The notes under the pieces: generated by a model | Seen by the model: only the letters and a program-made list of their open reading frames with translations | The model's database searches: none | Told to the model about the DNA's origin: nothing | Position numbers and translations under genes: made by a program | Source: Streptomyces polyasparticus | Lineage (GTDB): Bacteria; Actinomycetota; Actinomycetes; Streptomycetales; Streptomycetaceae | Length of the DNA: 64,000 nt | Assembly: GCF_014493765.1 (NCBI RefSeq) | Contig: NZ_JACTVJ010000007.1 | Span: 496,001-560,000 of the forward strand | Direction of reading: 5' to 3' | Part shown: positions 16,578 through 25,218 of the stretch, piece after piece | Layout: every line of letters starts with the position of its first letter | Position numbering within the stretch: position 1 is the first letter of the stretch

Positions 16578-19169
16578 GTGGACGCCGAGCTGACCAACAG
16601 GAGCCGGGACGCGATCAATGCGGCCAGCAGCCGCGCCGTGTCCGCCGGGCACCCCGATCTGACCCCCGCGCACTTGCTGCTCGCACTCCTCGAGGGTCAG
16701 GACAACGAGAACATCACCGACCTGCTCGCGGCCGTCGACGCCGACCAGGCCGCCGTACGGTCCGGGGCCGAGCGCGTGCTCGCCTCGCTGCCCAGCGTGA
16801 CCGGCTCGACCGTCTCGCCGCCGCAGCCCAACCGCGAGATGCTCGCCGTGGTCGCGGAGGCCTCCAAGCAGGCCAAGGACCTCGGCGACGAGTACCTGTC
16901 GACCGAGCACCTCCTGATCGGCCTCGCCGACAAGGGCGGCCAGGCCGGCGCCGTACTGTCCAAGGAGGGCGCCACCGCCAAGCGCCTGCTCGACGCTTTT
17001 CAGAAGACGAGGGGTGCGCGACGCGTGACCACGGCTGATCCCGAAGGCTCGTACAAGGCACTGGAGAAGTTCGGGACCGACTTCACCGCCGCCGCGCGCG
17101 AGGGCAAGCTCGACCCCGTCATCGGCCGGGACCAGGAGATCCGGCGGGTGGTGCAGGTCCTGAGCCGCCGTACCAAGAACAACCCCGTGCTCATCGGCGA
17201 GCCCGGCGTCGGCAAGACCGCCGTCGTCGAGGGCCTCGCGCAGCGCATCGTGAAGGGCGACGTCCCGGAGAGCCTCAGGGACAAGCGGCTCGTCTCCCTC
17301 GACCTCGGCGCGATGGTCGCGGGCGCCAAGTACCGCGGTGAGTTCGAGGAGCGCCTGAAGACCGTCCTCTCCGAGATCAAGGAGAGCGACGGACAGATCA
17401 TCACGTTCATCGACGAGCTGCACACCGTCGTCGGCGCGGGCGCCGGCGGCGACTCCGCCATGGACGCGGGCAACATGCTCAAGCCCATGCTCGCCCGCGG
17501 CGAGCTGCGCATGGTCGGCGCCACGACCCTCGACGAGTACCGCGAGCGGATCGAGAAGGACCCCGCCCTGGAGCGCCGCTTCCAGCAGGTCCTGGTCGCC
17601 GAGCCCTCCGTCGAGGACACCATCGCGATCCTGCGCGGGCTCAAGGGCCGTTACGAGGCCCACCACAAGGTCGTCATCGCCGATGCCGCGCTCGTGGCCG
17701 CCGCCACCCTCTCCGACCGCTACATCACCTCCCGCTTCCTGCCGGACAAGGCGATCGACCTCGTCGACGAGGCCGCGTCCCGGCTCCGTATGGAGATCGA
17801 CTCCTCGCCCGTCGAGATCGACGAACTCCAGCGCGCCGTCGACCGGTTGAAGATGGAGGAGCTCGCGCTCGGCAAGGAGACCGACCCGGCATCGCAGCAG
17901 CGCCTGGAGAAGCTGCGCCGCGACCTCGCCGACAAGGAGGAGGAGCTGCGGGGCCTGACCGCGCGCTGGGAGAAGGAGAAGACCTCCCTCAACCGTGTCG
18001 GTGAGCTCAAGGAGCAGCTGGACGCCCTGCGCGGCCAGGCCGAACGCGCCCAGCGCGACGGCGACTTCGACACGGCGAGCAAGCTTCTGTACGGGGAGAT
18101 CCCGGCCCTCGAGCGGGAGCTGGCCGAGGCCTCCGAGGTGGAGCAGGAGGTGTCGCAGGACAAGGACACCATGGTCAAGGAGGAGGTCGGCCCGGACGAC
18201 ATCGCGGACGTGGTCGGCTCCTGGACCGGTATCCCGGCGGGCCGCCTGCTCGAAGGCGAGACGCAGAAGCTGCTGCGCATGGAGCAGGAGCTGGGCAAGC
18301 GCCTGATCGGCCAGAGCGAGGCCGTGCAGGCGGTCTCCGACGCCGTCCGCAGGACCCGCGCGGGCATCGCCGACCCCGACCGCCCCACCGGATCGTTCCT
18401 GTTCCTGGGCCCGACCGGTGTCGGCAAGACCGAGCTGGCGAAGGCGCTGGCCGACTTCCTCTTCGACGACGAGCGGGCGATGGTCCGTATCGACATGTCG
18501 GAGTACGGCGAGAAGCACAGCGTCGCCCGGCTCGTGGGTGCGCCTCCCGGCTACGTCGGATACGAGGAGGGCGGACAGCTGACGGAAGCGGTACGCCGGC
18601 GCCCGTACTCCGTCGTGCTGCTCGACGAGGTCGAGAAGGCGCATCCGGAGGTCTTCGACATCCTGCTCCAGGTGCTCGACGACGGGCGCCTGACCGACGG
18701 GCAGGGCCGCACGGTCGACTTCCGCAACACGATCCTGATCCTCACCTCGAACCTCGGCAGCCAGTATCTGGTCGAGCCGCTGTCGAGCGAGGAGGAGAAG
18801 AAGCAGCAGGTCCTGGAGGCCGTCCGGGCGTCCTTCAAGCCCGAGTTCCTCAACCGGCTCGACGACCTGGTGGTCTTCTCGGCCCTGACGAAGGACGAGC
18901 TCGCGCACATCGCCGAGCTGCAGATCGCCCGCCTGGCCAAGCGCCTGGCCGAGCGGCAGCTCACGCTCGACGTCACCCCGGCCGCGCTCGCGTGGCTGGC
19001 CGACGAGGGCAACGACCCGGCGTACGGCGCGCGCCCGCTGCGCCGCCTCATCCAGACCGCGGTCGGCGACCGCCTCGCGAAGGAGATCCTCGCGGGGGAG
19101 GTCAAGGACGGGGACACGGTGCGGGTGGACGTCGCCGGGGACGGGCTGATCGTGGGACCGGCTGCGTAA
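16578..19169 (+). CDS. clpB: ATP-dependent disaggregase ClpB
   Basis: An 863-residue AAA+ ring protein that pulls polypeptides out of aggregates together with DnaK/DnaJ. The GTG at 16578 has AGGAGG 10 bases upstream. The N-domain (about 1-145) is followed by the first AAA+ module with Walker A GEPGVGKT near residue 210 and [12 protein letters not shown]. The long coiled-coil middle domain (about 400-520) comes next, then the second module with GPTGVGKT near 612 and [11 protein letters not shown]. No ClpP-binding loop is expected or seen. The length is canonical. Confidence 0.97.
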   Translation: MDAELTNRSRDAINAASSRAVSAGHPDLTPAHLLLALLEGQDNENITDLLAAVDADQAAVRSGAERVLASLPSVTGSTVSPPQPNREMLAVVAEASKQAKDLGDEYLSTEHLLIGLADKGGQAGAVLSKEGATAKRLLDAFQKTRGARRVTTADPEGSYKALEKFGTDFTAAAREGKLDPVIGRDQEIRRVVQVLSRRTKNNPVLIGEPGVGKTAVVEGLAQRIVKGDVPESLRDKRLVSLDLGAMVAGAKYRGEFEERLKTVLSEIKESDGQIITFIDELHTVVGAGAGGDSAMDAGNMLKPMLARGELRMVGATTLDEYRERIEKDPALERRFQQVLVAEPSVEDTIAILRGLKGRYEAHHKVVIADAALVAAATLSDRYITSRFLPDKAIDLVDEAASRLRMEIDSSPVEIDELQRAVDRLKMEELALGKETDPASQQRLEKLRRDLADKEEELRGLTARWEKEKTSLNRVGELKEQLDALRGQAERAQRDGDFDTASKLLYGEIPALERELAEASEVEQEVSQDKDTMVKEEVGPDDIADVVGSWTGIPAGRLLEGETQKLLRMEQELGKRLIGQSEAVQAVSDAVRRTRAGIADPDRPTGSFLFLGPTGVGKTELAKALADFLFDDERAMVRIDMSEYGEKHSVARLVGAPPGYVGYEEGGQLTEAVRRRPYSVVLLDEVEKAHPEVFDILLQVLDDGRLTDGQGRTVDFRNTILILTSNLGSQYLVEPLSSEEEKKQQVLEAVRASFKPEFLNRLDDLVVFSALTKDELAHIAELQIARLAKRLAERQLTLDVTPAALAWLADEGNDPAYGARPLRRLIQTAVGDRLAKEILAGEVKDGDTVRVDVAGDGLIVGPAA

Positions 19170-19211
19170 AGGGACGGACTCCCCGCGTCCGCCCGCAGCG
19201 GAACCCCCGGA

Positions 19212-19226
19212 CCCGCCCCGGGCGGG
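19212..19226 (+). terminator. Short GC hairpin after clpB
   Basis: CCCGCC-CCG-GGCGGG is followed by CCTTTAC, 43 bases beyond the clpB stop codon and 63 bases before the next start. It is a probable terminator. Confidence 0.5.
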
Positions 19227-19288
19227 CCTTTACAAGCCCCGCCCGGCATGGGGGAGGATGGGCCAATCCGTACGAAGGGAAATACACG

Positions 19289-19831
19289 GTGAGCATCGAC
19301 CCGTCCTCGATTCCGAATTTCGGGGGCCAGCCCAAGCCCGAGCAGGCCGCAGCAGGACCGGCGGGCGCCGTCGTCCCGGACCAGGACCTCGTCAAGCAGC
19401 TTCTGGACCAGATGGAGCTCAAGCACGGTGTGGACGAAGAGGGTGACCTCGTCGCGCCGTGGGAGGAGTTCCGTACGTACTTCATGTTCCGCGGCGAAGG
19501 CGACCAGGCCGTCTTCTCCGTGCGTACGTTCTACGACCGGCCGCACCCCATCGAGTCCAAGACGCAGATCCTCGACGCGATCGACGACTGGAACCGCCGC
19601 ACCCTGTGGCCCAAGGTCTACAGCCACACCCACGAGGACGAGGACGGCACCGCCACCCTCCGCCTCATCGGTGAGGCCCAGACGCTGATCGGCACCGGTG
19701 TGCTCCTCGAGCACTTCGTGTCGTCCACGGTCAGCTGGGTCCGCGCCGCGATCGAGTTCGACCGCTGGCTGGTCGAGCACCTCGGCCTGGTCGAGGAAGT
19801 CGACTCGGCGGAGAAGCCCGAAGAGGACTGA
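19289..19831 (+). CDS. YbjN-domain protein
   Basis: A 180-residue soluble protein. After a Pro/Gly/Ala-rich N-terminus, residues about 45-165 match the YbjN/type III chaperone-like fold (FRTYFMFRGEGDQAVFSVRT, then IDDWNRRTLWPKVY, then GTGVLLEHFVSSTVSWVRAA). The GTG start has AAGGGAA upstream. The family is widespread in actinobacteria and has no firm function; a sensory or chaperone-like role is usually assumed. It ends 12 bases before the convergent membrane-protein gene. Confidence 0.78.
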   Translation: MSIDPSSIPNFGGQPKPEQAAAGPAGAVVPDQDLVKQLLDQMELKHGVDEEGDLVAPWEEFRTYFMFRGEGDQAVFSVRTFYDRPHPIESKTQILDAIDDWNRRTLWPKVYSHTHEDEDGTATLRLIGEAQTLIGTGVLLEHFVSSTVSWVRAAIEFDRWLVEHLGLVEEVDSAEKPEED

Positions 19832-19843
19832 TCCCCGGCGGAC

Positions 19844-20998
19844 TCACAGGGGAATCCGGGCCACGGCCACGAGATACGCCCCATAGCCGAACGAGAGCCC
19901 GGCCAGGGCCGCGACCACCACGGTCGCGTGCCAGGGCCGGGTTTTCGCCGTACGGGCCAGAGCGCGCGCGAGCGGGATCAGGAGCGGGAACGCAGGCAGC
20001 AGGAAGCGGGCCTTGGACTCGAAGAAGCCCGAGCCGCCGAGCACGATCAAGAGCAGGACTCCGCTGTACGCGAGGAGCGCGAGCGGTGCGCGGTCGGCGA
20101 TCAGGAGCGCGTAGAGGACCACGGCGGCGGCCACGATGACCAGGGTCATCGGGAACACGAAGCGCTCCCCGTCGAGCAGCATGTGCCGCGTGAACCGCAG
20201 GGACGCGAGCCCGAGGTCGAAGCGCGAGCCCCAGCCGTCCTGCACCCCGAAGTACCCGCCGAGCAGATCGCCCTTGCGCCGGCCGACCCACAGGACGTAC
20301 GCGCACCAGCCGGTGGGCGCGAGCAGCGCCGCGAGCAGAGCGCGCCGGCTGCCCCGTCCCCGTACGGTCGCGAAGGCCGCCACCACGATCACCGCCGCCG
20401 CCACCGCGAAGCCGTTGGGGCGCGAGAGCCCCGCGAGCGCGGCCAGGGCGCCCGCCCACAGCCAGCGGCCGGTGAGCAGCGCGTACAGGGACCAGGCCGC
20501 GCAGGCCGTGAGCACCGGCTCGGTGTACGCCATCGACAGCACGACCGAGTGCGGCAGCAGTCCCCACAGGAGTACGAGGAGCGTGGCGGTGCGCCGGTCG
20601 AACAGGTGCGCGCCGATCGCGAAGATCCCGTACGCGGCGAGGGCGGCGGCGAGCCAGGCCACGAGGAGGCCGGCCGCGCCGCCGCTCACCGGGAGCACCG
20701 TGGTGACCGCGCGGATCAGGCCCGGGTAGAGCGGGAAGAAGGCCAGGTCGCTGTGGGTGACCTCGGGGCCGAAGTGCAGGGTGCGGCCGTAGCCGTGGGC
20801 CGCGATGGCCTTGTACCAGCGGGCGTCCCACGAGGCGCCGAGCAGCGCGGAGGTGTCCTGGCCGGTGCGCCGGGCGACCGCCGCGAGCACCGCGATTCCG
20901 GCGCACCGCGCGGCGGCGAACGCCCCGAGCGCGACGACCGGGGCGGGCAGGCGCGCGACTCGGCCGCTGAGCTGCGGCCAGGCAAGGGTCTGAGTCAC
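19844..20998 (-). CDS. PIG-V-like integral membrane mannosyltransferase, second copy
   Basis: A 384-residue multi-pass GT-C-type protein, paralogous to the one at 3777-4928. It shows ASWDARWYKAIAAHGYGR, AFFPLYPGLIRAV and VLSMAYTEPVLTA, the same three signature blocks in the same order. It starts at GTG 20998 (VTQTLAWPQL). It stands alone, away from the polysaccharide cluster, and is convergent with the YbjN gene. It probably mannosylates a lipid or secreted protein; the substrate is unknown. Confidence 0.75.
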   Translation of the reverse strand: MTQTLAWPQLSGRVARLPAPVVALGAFAAARCAGIAVLAAVARRTGQDTSALLGASWDARWYKAIAAHGYGRTLHFGPEVTHSDLAFFPLYPGLIRAVTTVLPVSGGAAGLLVAWLAAALAAYGIFAIGAHLFDRRTATLLVLLWGLLPHSVVLSMAYTEPVLTACAAWSLYALLTGRWLWAGALAALAGLSRPNGFAVAAAVIVVAAFATVRGRGSRRALLAALLAPTGWCAYVLWVGRRKGDLLGGYFGVQDGWGSRFDLGLASLRFTRHMLLDGERFVFPMTLVIVAAAVVLYALLIADRAPLALLAYSGVLLLIVLGGSGFFESKARFLLPAFPLLIPLARALARTAKTRPWHATVVVAALAGLSFGYGAYLVAVARIPL

Positions 20999-21231
20999 AT
21001 GCGTACGATGCGCTGTTTGTCCCGCCTATTCGGCTACGCGCGCCCGGGGACCCACCAATCCGTTACGTGGACTTCGGCTGTTGTACGGGGAGCTCGGGGG
21101 CCGGACGGCTGCCTGCAGCGGCGACAGATGTGACGTGATCCTTACGGTGGGTCCGGAAGGGCTGACGGGGTGGCGGCCGGCGGTGTGGACTCCTGAGCGA
21201 CCGAATTGTCGATCGTGCGCTGGAGTTGTTG

Positions 21232-22110
21232 ATGAGACCGGTTGTTTCCGTTCGTTCTGCTCGTGCCGTTCGTTCCGTCCTGGTGGTGGCCTCGGGACTG
21301 GCCGCCGTCGGTCTCGGTCTGCCCACCGTCGCGTGGGCCGCGACCCCGGACGTCCCCGAGGCGCTGCGGATATCCGACGGCCCGTACGCGGGGTTCCAGC
21401 AGTGCGGTGCCCAGACCCCGCCGACGTTCGCCGCCGACAACCAGTTCGGGCCGCTGTTCGCCGCCTCGGTCAGGGGAATCGAGCCGCAGCCGAACCTGGC
21501 CGGCACGATCGAGATCGCCCGCCTCGGCGAGCAGCCGCTGCGCACGGTCTCCGTCAACACCGGCCCGAACGGCCACACCTGGGCCGTGCAGCTCCCCGCG
21601 GACACGTTCAGCCCGGGCGACTACCAGTGGCGGATCCGCGCCCAGAACGCGGACGGCCCGTCCGCCTGGTCCCCCTGGTGCGGCTTCGACGTCACCGGTC
21701 CCGCGACCACGCCCACGGAGTCCACGTACAGCCCCGACGGCGGCAAGCACTGCCTGGACGTGAGCGGCGCGAGCAAGGAGAACGCCGCGCGCGTCCAACT
21801 GTGGGACTGCAACGGCTCCTTGGGCCAGATCTGGAAGAGCACACCCGAGGGCACCCTCGTGAACCCGAACTCGGGCAAGTGCCTGGACGTGGCCGGCGGC
21901 GGCACGGCGAACGGCACCGGCACGCAGATCTACAGCTGCAACGGCACCGGCGCCCAGCAGTGGCGCTACGACCAGCCCACGGCCGCCGCGTTCAGCAACC
22001 CCCAGTCGGGCAAGTGCCTCGACGTCCCCTACGCGGACTTCACCAACGGCGTCCGCGTCCAGATCCACGACTGCAACGGGACCGCCGCCCAGGTGTGGAA
22101 GCGCTACTGA
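21232..22110 (+). CDS. Secreted ricin B-type lectin protein
   Basis: A 292-residue exported carbohydrate-binding protein. ATG 21232 follows GGAG by 6 bases. The signal peptide (about 1-36) ends in PTVAWA-ATP. A beta-sandwich, fibronectin-like segment (about 75-165) is followed by a beta-trefoil lectin domain with three repeats, each with a KCLDV motif and a QxW signature (LGQIWK, AQQWRY, AQVWKRY). No catalytic domain is present. It probably binds glycans in the wall or environment. Confidence 0.85.
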   Translation: MRPVVSVRSARAVRSVLVVASGLAAVGLGLPTVAWAATPDVPEALRISDGPYAGFQQCGAQTPPTFAADNQFGPLFAASVRGIEPQPNLAGTIEIARLGEQPLRTVSVNTGPNGHTWAVQLPADTFSPGDYQWRIRAQNADGPSAWSPWCGFDVTGPATTPTESTYSPDGGKHCLDVSGASKENAARVQLWDCNGSLGQIWKSTPEGTLVNPNSGKCLDVAGGGTANGTGTQIYSCNGTGAQQWRYDQPTAAAFSNPQSGKCLDVPYADFTNGVRVQIHDCNGTAAQVWKRY

Positions 22111-22127
22111 CGCAGCCTCGGACGCGG

Positions 22128-22652
22128 CTACTTGCCGGACAGGCCGAGATTGGCACCGTCACGAAGGTCGGGAAAGCCCTGGGCGAGAACGGCGGCCGGC
22201 TCCAGGCACGCCTTGCGGGTGGCGGCGTCGGCCGGATTCTCCAAGCAGCCCAGGTCCTCATAGGCGGCGGCAGCCTCCTGGATCTCCTCGGCGACCGACC
22301 GCAGGCTGCCGAAGCCGTCCTGGCCCTTGATCTGGCCCAGGGCGAACGAGGCACCATCGGCCGTCGCCTTCGCGGCGTCGGCGCACTCCTGCGTGAACAT
22401 CGCGGACGATCCGGTGGAGCAGGGGGAAAGGTCACCGGAGCCGAACCGCTTCTCGCCGGCGGAGATCCTCGACTCGACCGCGGACTTGACCTTGTCGGCC
22501 GTCGCCGCCTTCTCGGACACCTCGGCCGCGGAGGTGCTCGGCGAAGGGGGCGGTGCCGGATCGGCGTCGCTGCCGGAACCGGTGCAGGCGGAAAGCAGCG
22601 CGGCAGCCGCCGCCATGCCGCTGGTCATCAGCCACCGTCTGTGTCGGTTCAC
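22128..22652 (-). CDS. Putative lipoprotein
   Basis: A 174-residue protein with a lipobox (LLSAC near residue 23) after a short hydrophobic signal, so probably lipid-anchored outside the membrane. The mature part begins with a Ser/Pro/Asp-rich linker. It then has an alpha-helical domain with six cysteines in pairs (SPCSTG, TQECADA, LGCLEN, KACLEP), perhaps disulphide-bonded. It is convergent with the lectin gene. No family is recognised. Confidence 0.7.
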   Translation of the reverse strand: MNRHRRWLMTSGMAAAAALLSACTGSGSDADPAPPPSPSTSAAEVSEKAATADKVKSAVESRISAGEKRFGSGDLSPCSTGSSAMFTQECADAAKATADGASFALGQIKGQDGFGSLRSVAEEIQEAAAAYEDLGCLENPADAATRKACLEPAAVLAQGFPDLRDGANLGLSGK

Positions 22653-22761
22653 GTGTCCCCACCCCTGCGTCGGACGTCGAGCGCGTCACCATAGCCCGCC
22701 CCGCCTGTGAGCCCCCTCGGGGGCCCATGGGCGGGGCTTCGGGTGGTTGGGGCAGGTGGAG

Positions 22762-23208
22762 TCAGAGTCGGCCGAGGCGTTCGACTGCCTCGTGCAGGAC
22801 GGATTCCTTCTTGCAGAAGGCGAACCTCACCAGCGACCTCCCCGCCTCCTTGTCGTCGTAGAAGACCGAGGTGGGGATGGCGACGACGCCCGCGCGTTCC
22901 GGCAGTTGGAGGCAGAAGTCCACGCCGTCCTGGGCGCCGAGCGGGGTGATGTCGGTGGTGATGAAGTACGTGCCCGCCGGGCGGTAGACCTTGAAGCCCG
23001 CGTCCTCGAGTCCCGCCGCGAGCAGGTCGCGCTTGGCGCGCAGTTCCTCGCGCAGGGACGCGAAGTACGCGGGCGGCAGGGCGAGGCCCTCGGCGATCGC
23101 GTACTGGAAGGGGCCCGAGGCCACATACGTGAGGAACTGCTTGGCCGTGCGGACCGCCGTGACCAGCTCGGGCGTGGCGGTGATCCAGCCGACGCCGTGT
23201 TCATACAC
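22762..23208 (-). pseudogene. 3' fragment of PLP-dependent aminotransferase, cut by element insertion
   Basis: The reading frame encodes only the C-terminal 145 or so residues of a class I/II aminotransferase (DapC/methionine-aminotransferase-like). It runs from VGWITATPELVTAV, through FLTYVASGPFQYAIAEGL, to RFAFCKKESVLHEAVERL. The N-terminal two thirds, including the PLP-binding lysine just upstream of the VGW block, are missing. The first residues (GTG start, VYEHG) come from the junction. The gene therefore cannot make an active enzyme from this side. The insertion point sits in the region of the gene known to host the TG1 phage integrase site in Streptomyces. Confidence 0.85.
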
Positions 23209-23216
23209 TCATTCGC
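23186..23216. other. Element attachment junction (att site)
   Basis: Homology to the aminotransferase gene stops at about 23193 (the V of VGW), and the integrase ATG is at 23217. The crossover must lie in or next to this stretch. A 2-base serine-integrase core cannot be fixed without the other junction, which is beyond the right edge. Confidence 0.6.
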
Positions 23217-24668
23217 ATGCCGCGCAACAAGCCCACCAGGGGCTCCTCCAGCACCACGACCGCCGCCGGTGAACCGGCGGCGGTCTACTGCCGAATATCC
23301 CAGGCCGATGATGACGACCAGACCGGTGTCGACCGCCAGGAGCGCATCTGCCGGGAGATCGCCGAGCGTCGCGGCCTAGTGATCGACCCCGCCCACGTCT
23401 TCGTCGACAACAGCCGCTCGGCGTGGAGCCGCAAGCGGAAGCGTCCCGGCTGGGACGAGCTGCTGAGCGAGGCGCGGGAGCGCCGCTTTCGGCACATCAT
23501 CGCGTACCACCCGGACCGTCTGATGCGGCAGCCGCGCGACCTGGAGGAGCTGCTCCAGGTCTCTGACGATCACGCGATCACCCTGCACGGGGAGGCGAAT
23601 CGGCGCGATCTGTCGGACCCGGACGACCGGTTCATCCTGCGTATCGAGGTCGCGCATGCGTGCCGGTCCTCGGACGACACCTCGCGTCGGCTGAAGTCCG
23701 CCATGCAGGATCGGGCGAAGGAAGGGAAGCCGCAAGGCGGCGTCCGGCGCTTCGGGTACGCCCCGGGCGGGATGACGATCGTCGAGGAGGAAGCGGAGAT
23801 CGTCCGGGAGGTGTTCGACCGCTTCCTGAAGGGTGAGGGGCCGGCGCCGATCGCGAAGGATCTCGCTGAGCGGGGTATCAAGACGGCTGGCGGCAAGGCG
23901 TGGAACGCCGGCACCGTGCGGGCTCTGCTCGATTCCCGACATGTGGCCGGAATTCGCATGCACCAGGGCGTGGAGGTTGGACCGGGGACGTGGCCCGCCA
24001 TCATCGACGCGGGGATCTGGGAAGAGGCCAAGGCGCGGCGTGAATACCGGTCGGCCATCCAGCAGGAGGTCCTGAGCAAGCCTCGGCAGCGGTACTACCT
24101 GCTGCGGGGCCTAGTGATGTGCGGACGCTGCGGAACGATGATGTCCGGCATGGTCAAGGGGTCGGGGCCGGCGTACGTGTGCAACCGCCGGGGCCGGAAC
24201 GACGAGAAGAAGTGTGTGCGGTCCATCAGGGCGGAGTCGCTGGAGGAGTTCGTCGCCGACGCCGCGGTCGCGCTCCTCGGCAAGCTTCAGGTCGACGGCA
24301 AGCTCGCGAGCAGCAACCTGGCCGAGGGCACCGCCAAGGAGCTGGAAGGCGACCAGCAGCAGCTCGCCGAGCTGAACCAGATGTGGACGGCCAAGGAGAT
24401 CTCCACGGCGGAGTACCGCAAGATGCGCAAGGAGATCACCGATCGCATCTCGAAGTCTCAACGCAAGGTGGTCGTAAGGCCGTTGGTGCTGCTCGATGGG
24501 CTGACAGGGGAGGGGGCTCGTGCGGCTTGGGAGGCCGCAGAGATGACGGAGGAGAGGCGCAACGCGGTGCTGCGGTTCCTGTTCTCCGGAGTGGTCATCG
24601 ACGAGCCGAAGAAGTACGGCCGGTACATGGACTGGGACCGGATCGCCATCGAGCAGAACCCGCTATAG
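23217..24668 (+). CDS. int: Large serine integrase
   Basis: A 483-residue serine site-specific recombinase that inserts and excises the element at the adjacent att site. The catalytic Ser is in AVYCRISQ (residue 28), followed by GVDRQERICREIA and the active-site arginine block AYHPDRLMRQPRDLEELL. The recombinase domain (about 165-280; GYAPGGMTIVEEEAEIVREV) is followed by a zinc ribbon with paired cysteines (MCGRCGTMM, then YVCN and KKC, near 300-340). The coiled-coil segment (about 370-425) matches the family. It is shorter than phage TG1 integrase. The gene reads away from the truncated aminotransferase. No excisionase/RDF is obvious next to it. Confidence 0.93.
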   Translation: MPRNKPTRGSSSTTTAAGEPAAVYCRISQADDDDQTGVDRQERICREIAERRGLVIDPAHVFVDNSRSAWSRKRKRPGWDELLSEARERRFRHIIAYHPDRLMRQPRDLEELLQVSDDHAITLHGEANRRDLSDPDDRFILRIEVAHACRSSDDTSRRLKSAMQDRAKEGKPQGGVRRFGYAPGGMTIVEEEAEIVREVFDRFLKGEGPAPIAKDLAERGIKTAGGKAWNAGTVRALLDSRHVAGIRMHQGVEVGPGTWPAIIDAGIWEEAKARREYRSAIQQEVLSKPRQRYYLLRGLVMCGRCGTMMSGMVKGSGPAYVCNRRGRNDEKKCVRSIRAESLEEFVADAAVALLGKLQVDGKLASSNLAEGTAKELEGDQQQLAELNQMWTAKEISTAEYRKMRKEITDRISKSQRKVVVRPLVLLDGLTGEGARAAWEAAEMTEERRNAVLRFLFSGVVIDEPKKYGRYMDWDRIAIEQNPL

Positions 24669-24699
24669 GCGCAGTGAACGGGTATGGGCAGGGTGCAAC

Positions 24700-24743
24700 A
24701 TAGCCGATGATCCCCGGTTACCGAAACCGGGGATTCTCCGGAG
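24700..24743 (+). repeat. 44-base hairpin element, copy 1
   Basis: It begins 32 bases after the integrase stop. It contains ATCCCCGGTT-ACCGA-AACCGGGGAT (perfect 10-base arms), flanked by conserved ATAGCCGA on the left and CTCCGGAG (itself a palindrome) on the right. It is 43/44 identical to copy 2 at 30814-30857. Conservation beyond the stem suggests more than a terminator. Confidence 0.85.
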
Positions 24744-24906
24744 AGTGGGTCGTGCCGCACGGGGCTGACCTGCCAGTTCGCCGTGTGCGGTGAGCGCTGC
24801 CCTGGACGTTGGAGCGTCCGGGGGCCGACGGCGCGTACGACCGACCGCCCATGAGCACCGGCGGCGTTGAGCCTGCCAGTTCGGCGTCGCCAGCGAGGAC
24901 CCGTGC

Positions 24907-25086
24907 ATGCAGCAGCCGTCCCACGACCTGACCTCTGCCCCCATGTCGAGCCGACCTACCCAGATGACCGCGAGGGAACGGGCACTGACCCGGGTCTGCG
25001 AGGGATTCCGTACGACGATCAGCCCGCACAGTGCCGCGCGGCTGGCCGACCTGATGCCCCTCACGACGTACGCGAAGGCGGCATAG
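24907..25086 (+). CDS. Small hypothetical protein of the element
   Basis: A 59-residue open frame (begins MQQPSHDLTSAPM, ends TTYAKAA) between the integrase and helicase genes. The middle (MTARERALTRVCEGF) is basic and helical, and the C-terminal half could form a second helix. The codon third positions are GC-rich as in real genes here. The position is where excisionase or small regulatory genes often sit in actinomycete elements, but no HTH can be claimed. Confidence 0.4.
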   Translation: MQQPSHDLTSAPMSSRPTQMTARERALTRVCEGFRTTISPHSAARLADLMPLTTYAKAA

Positions 25087-25218
25087 CCGCCGCAGAAAGG
25101 GGAGCGGCCCCCGGTGTTGGAGCACCGAAGGGCCGGACGACTCCCGGATGACCGCCCGTAAACGATCTGCCTGATGCCAGAGCCTGCCAGCCCTGAACGG
25201 CATCAAGTGAGGAGTTCT

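Noticed and set aside
16512-18908. 798-residue minus-strand ORF opposite clpB
   Set aside because: It lies entirely inside clpB and has composition typical of an antisense shadow (Leu/Glu/Arg/Gly-rich, no motifs).
23186-23216. Exact phage TG1 attB/attL match
   Set aside because: The gene is the same as the TG1 target, but the half-site expected between the PLP lysine and VGW codons is absent, so the crossover point is not that of TG1 as I know it.
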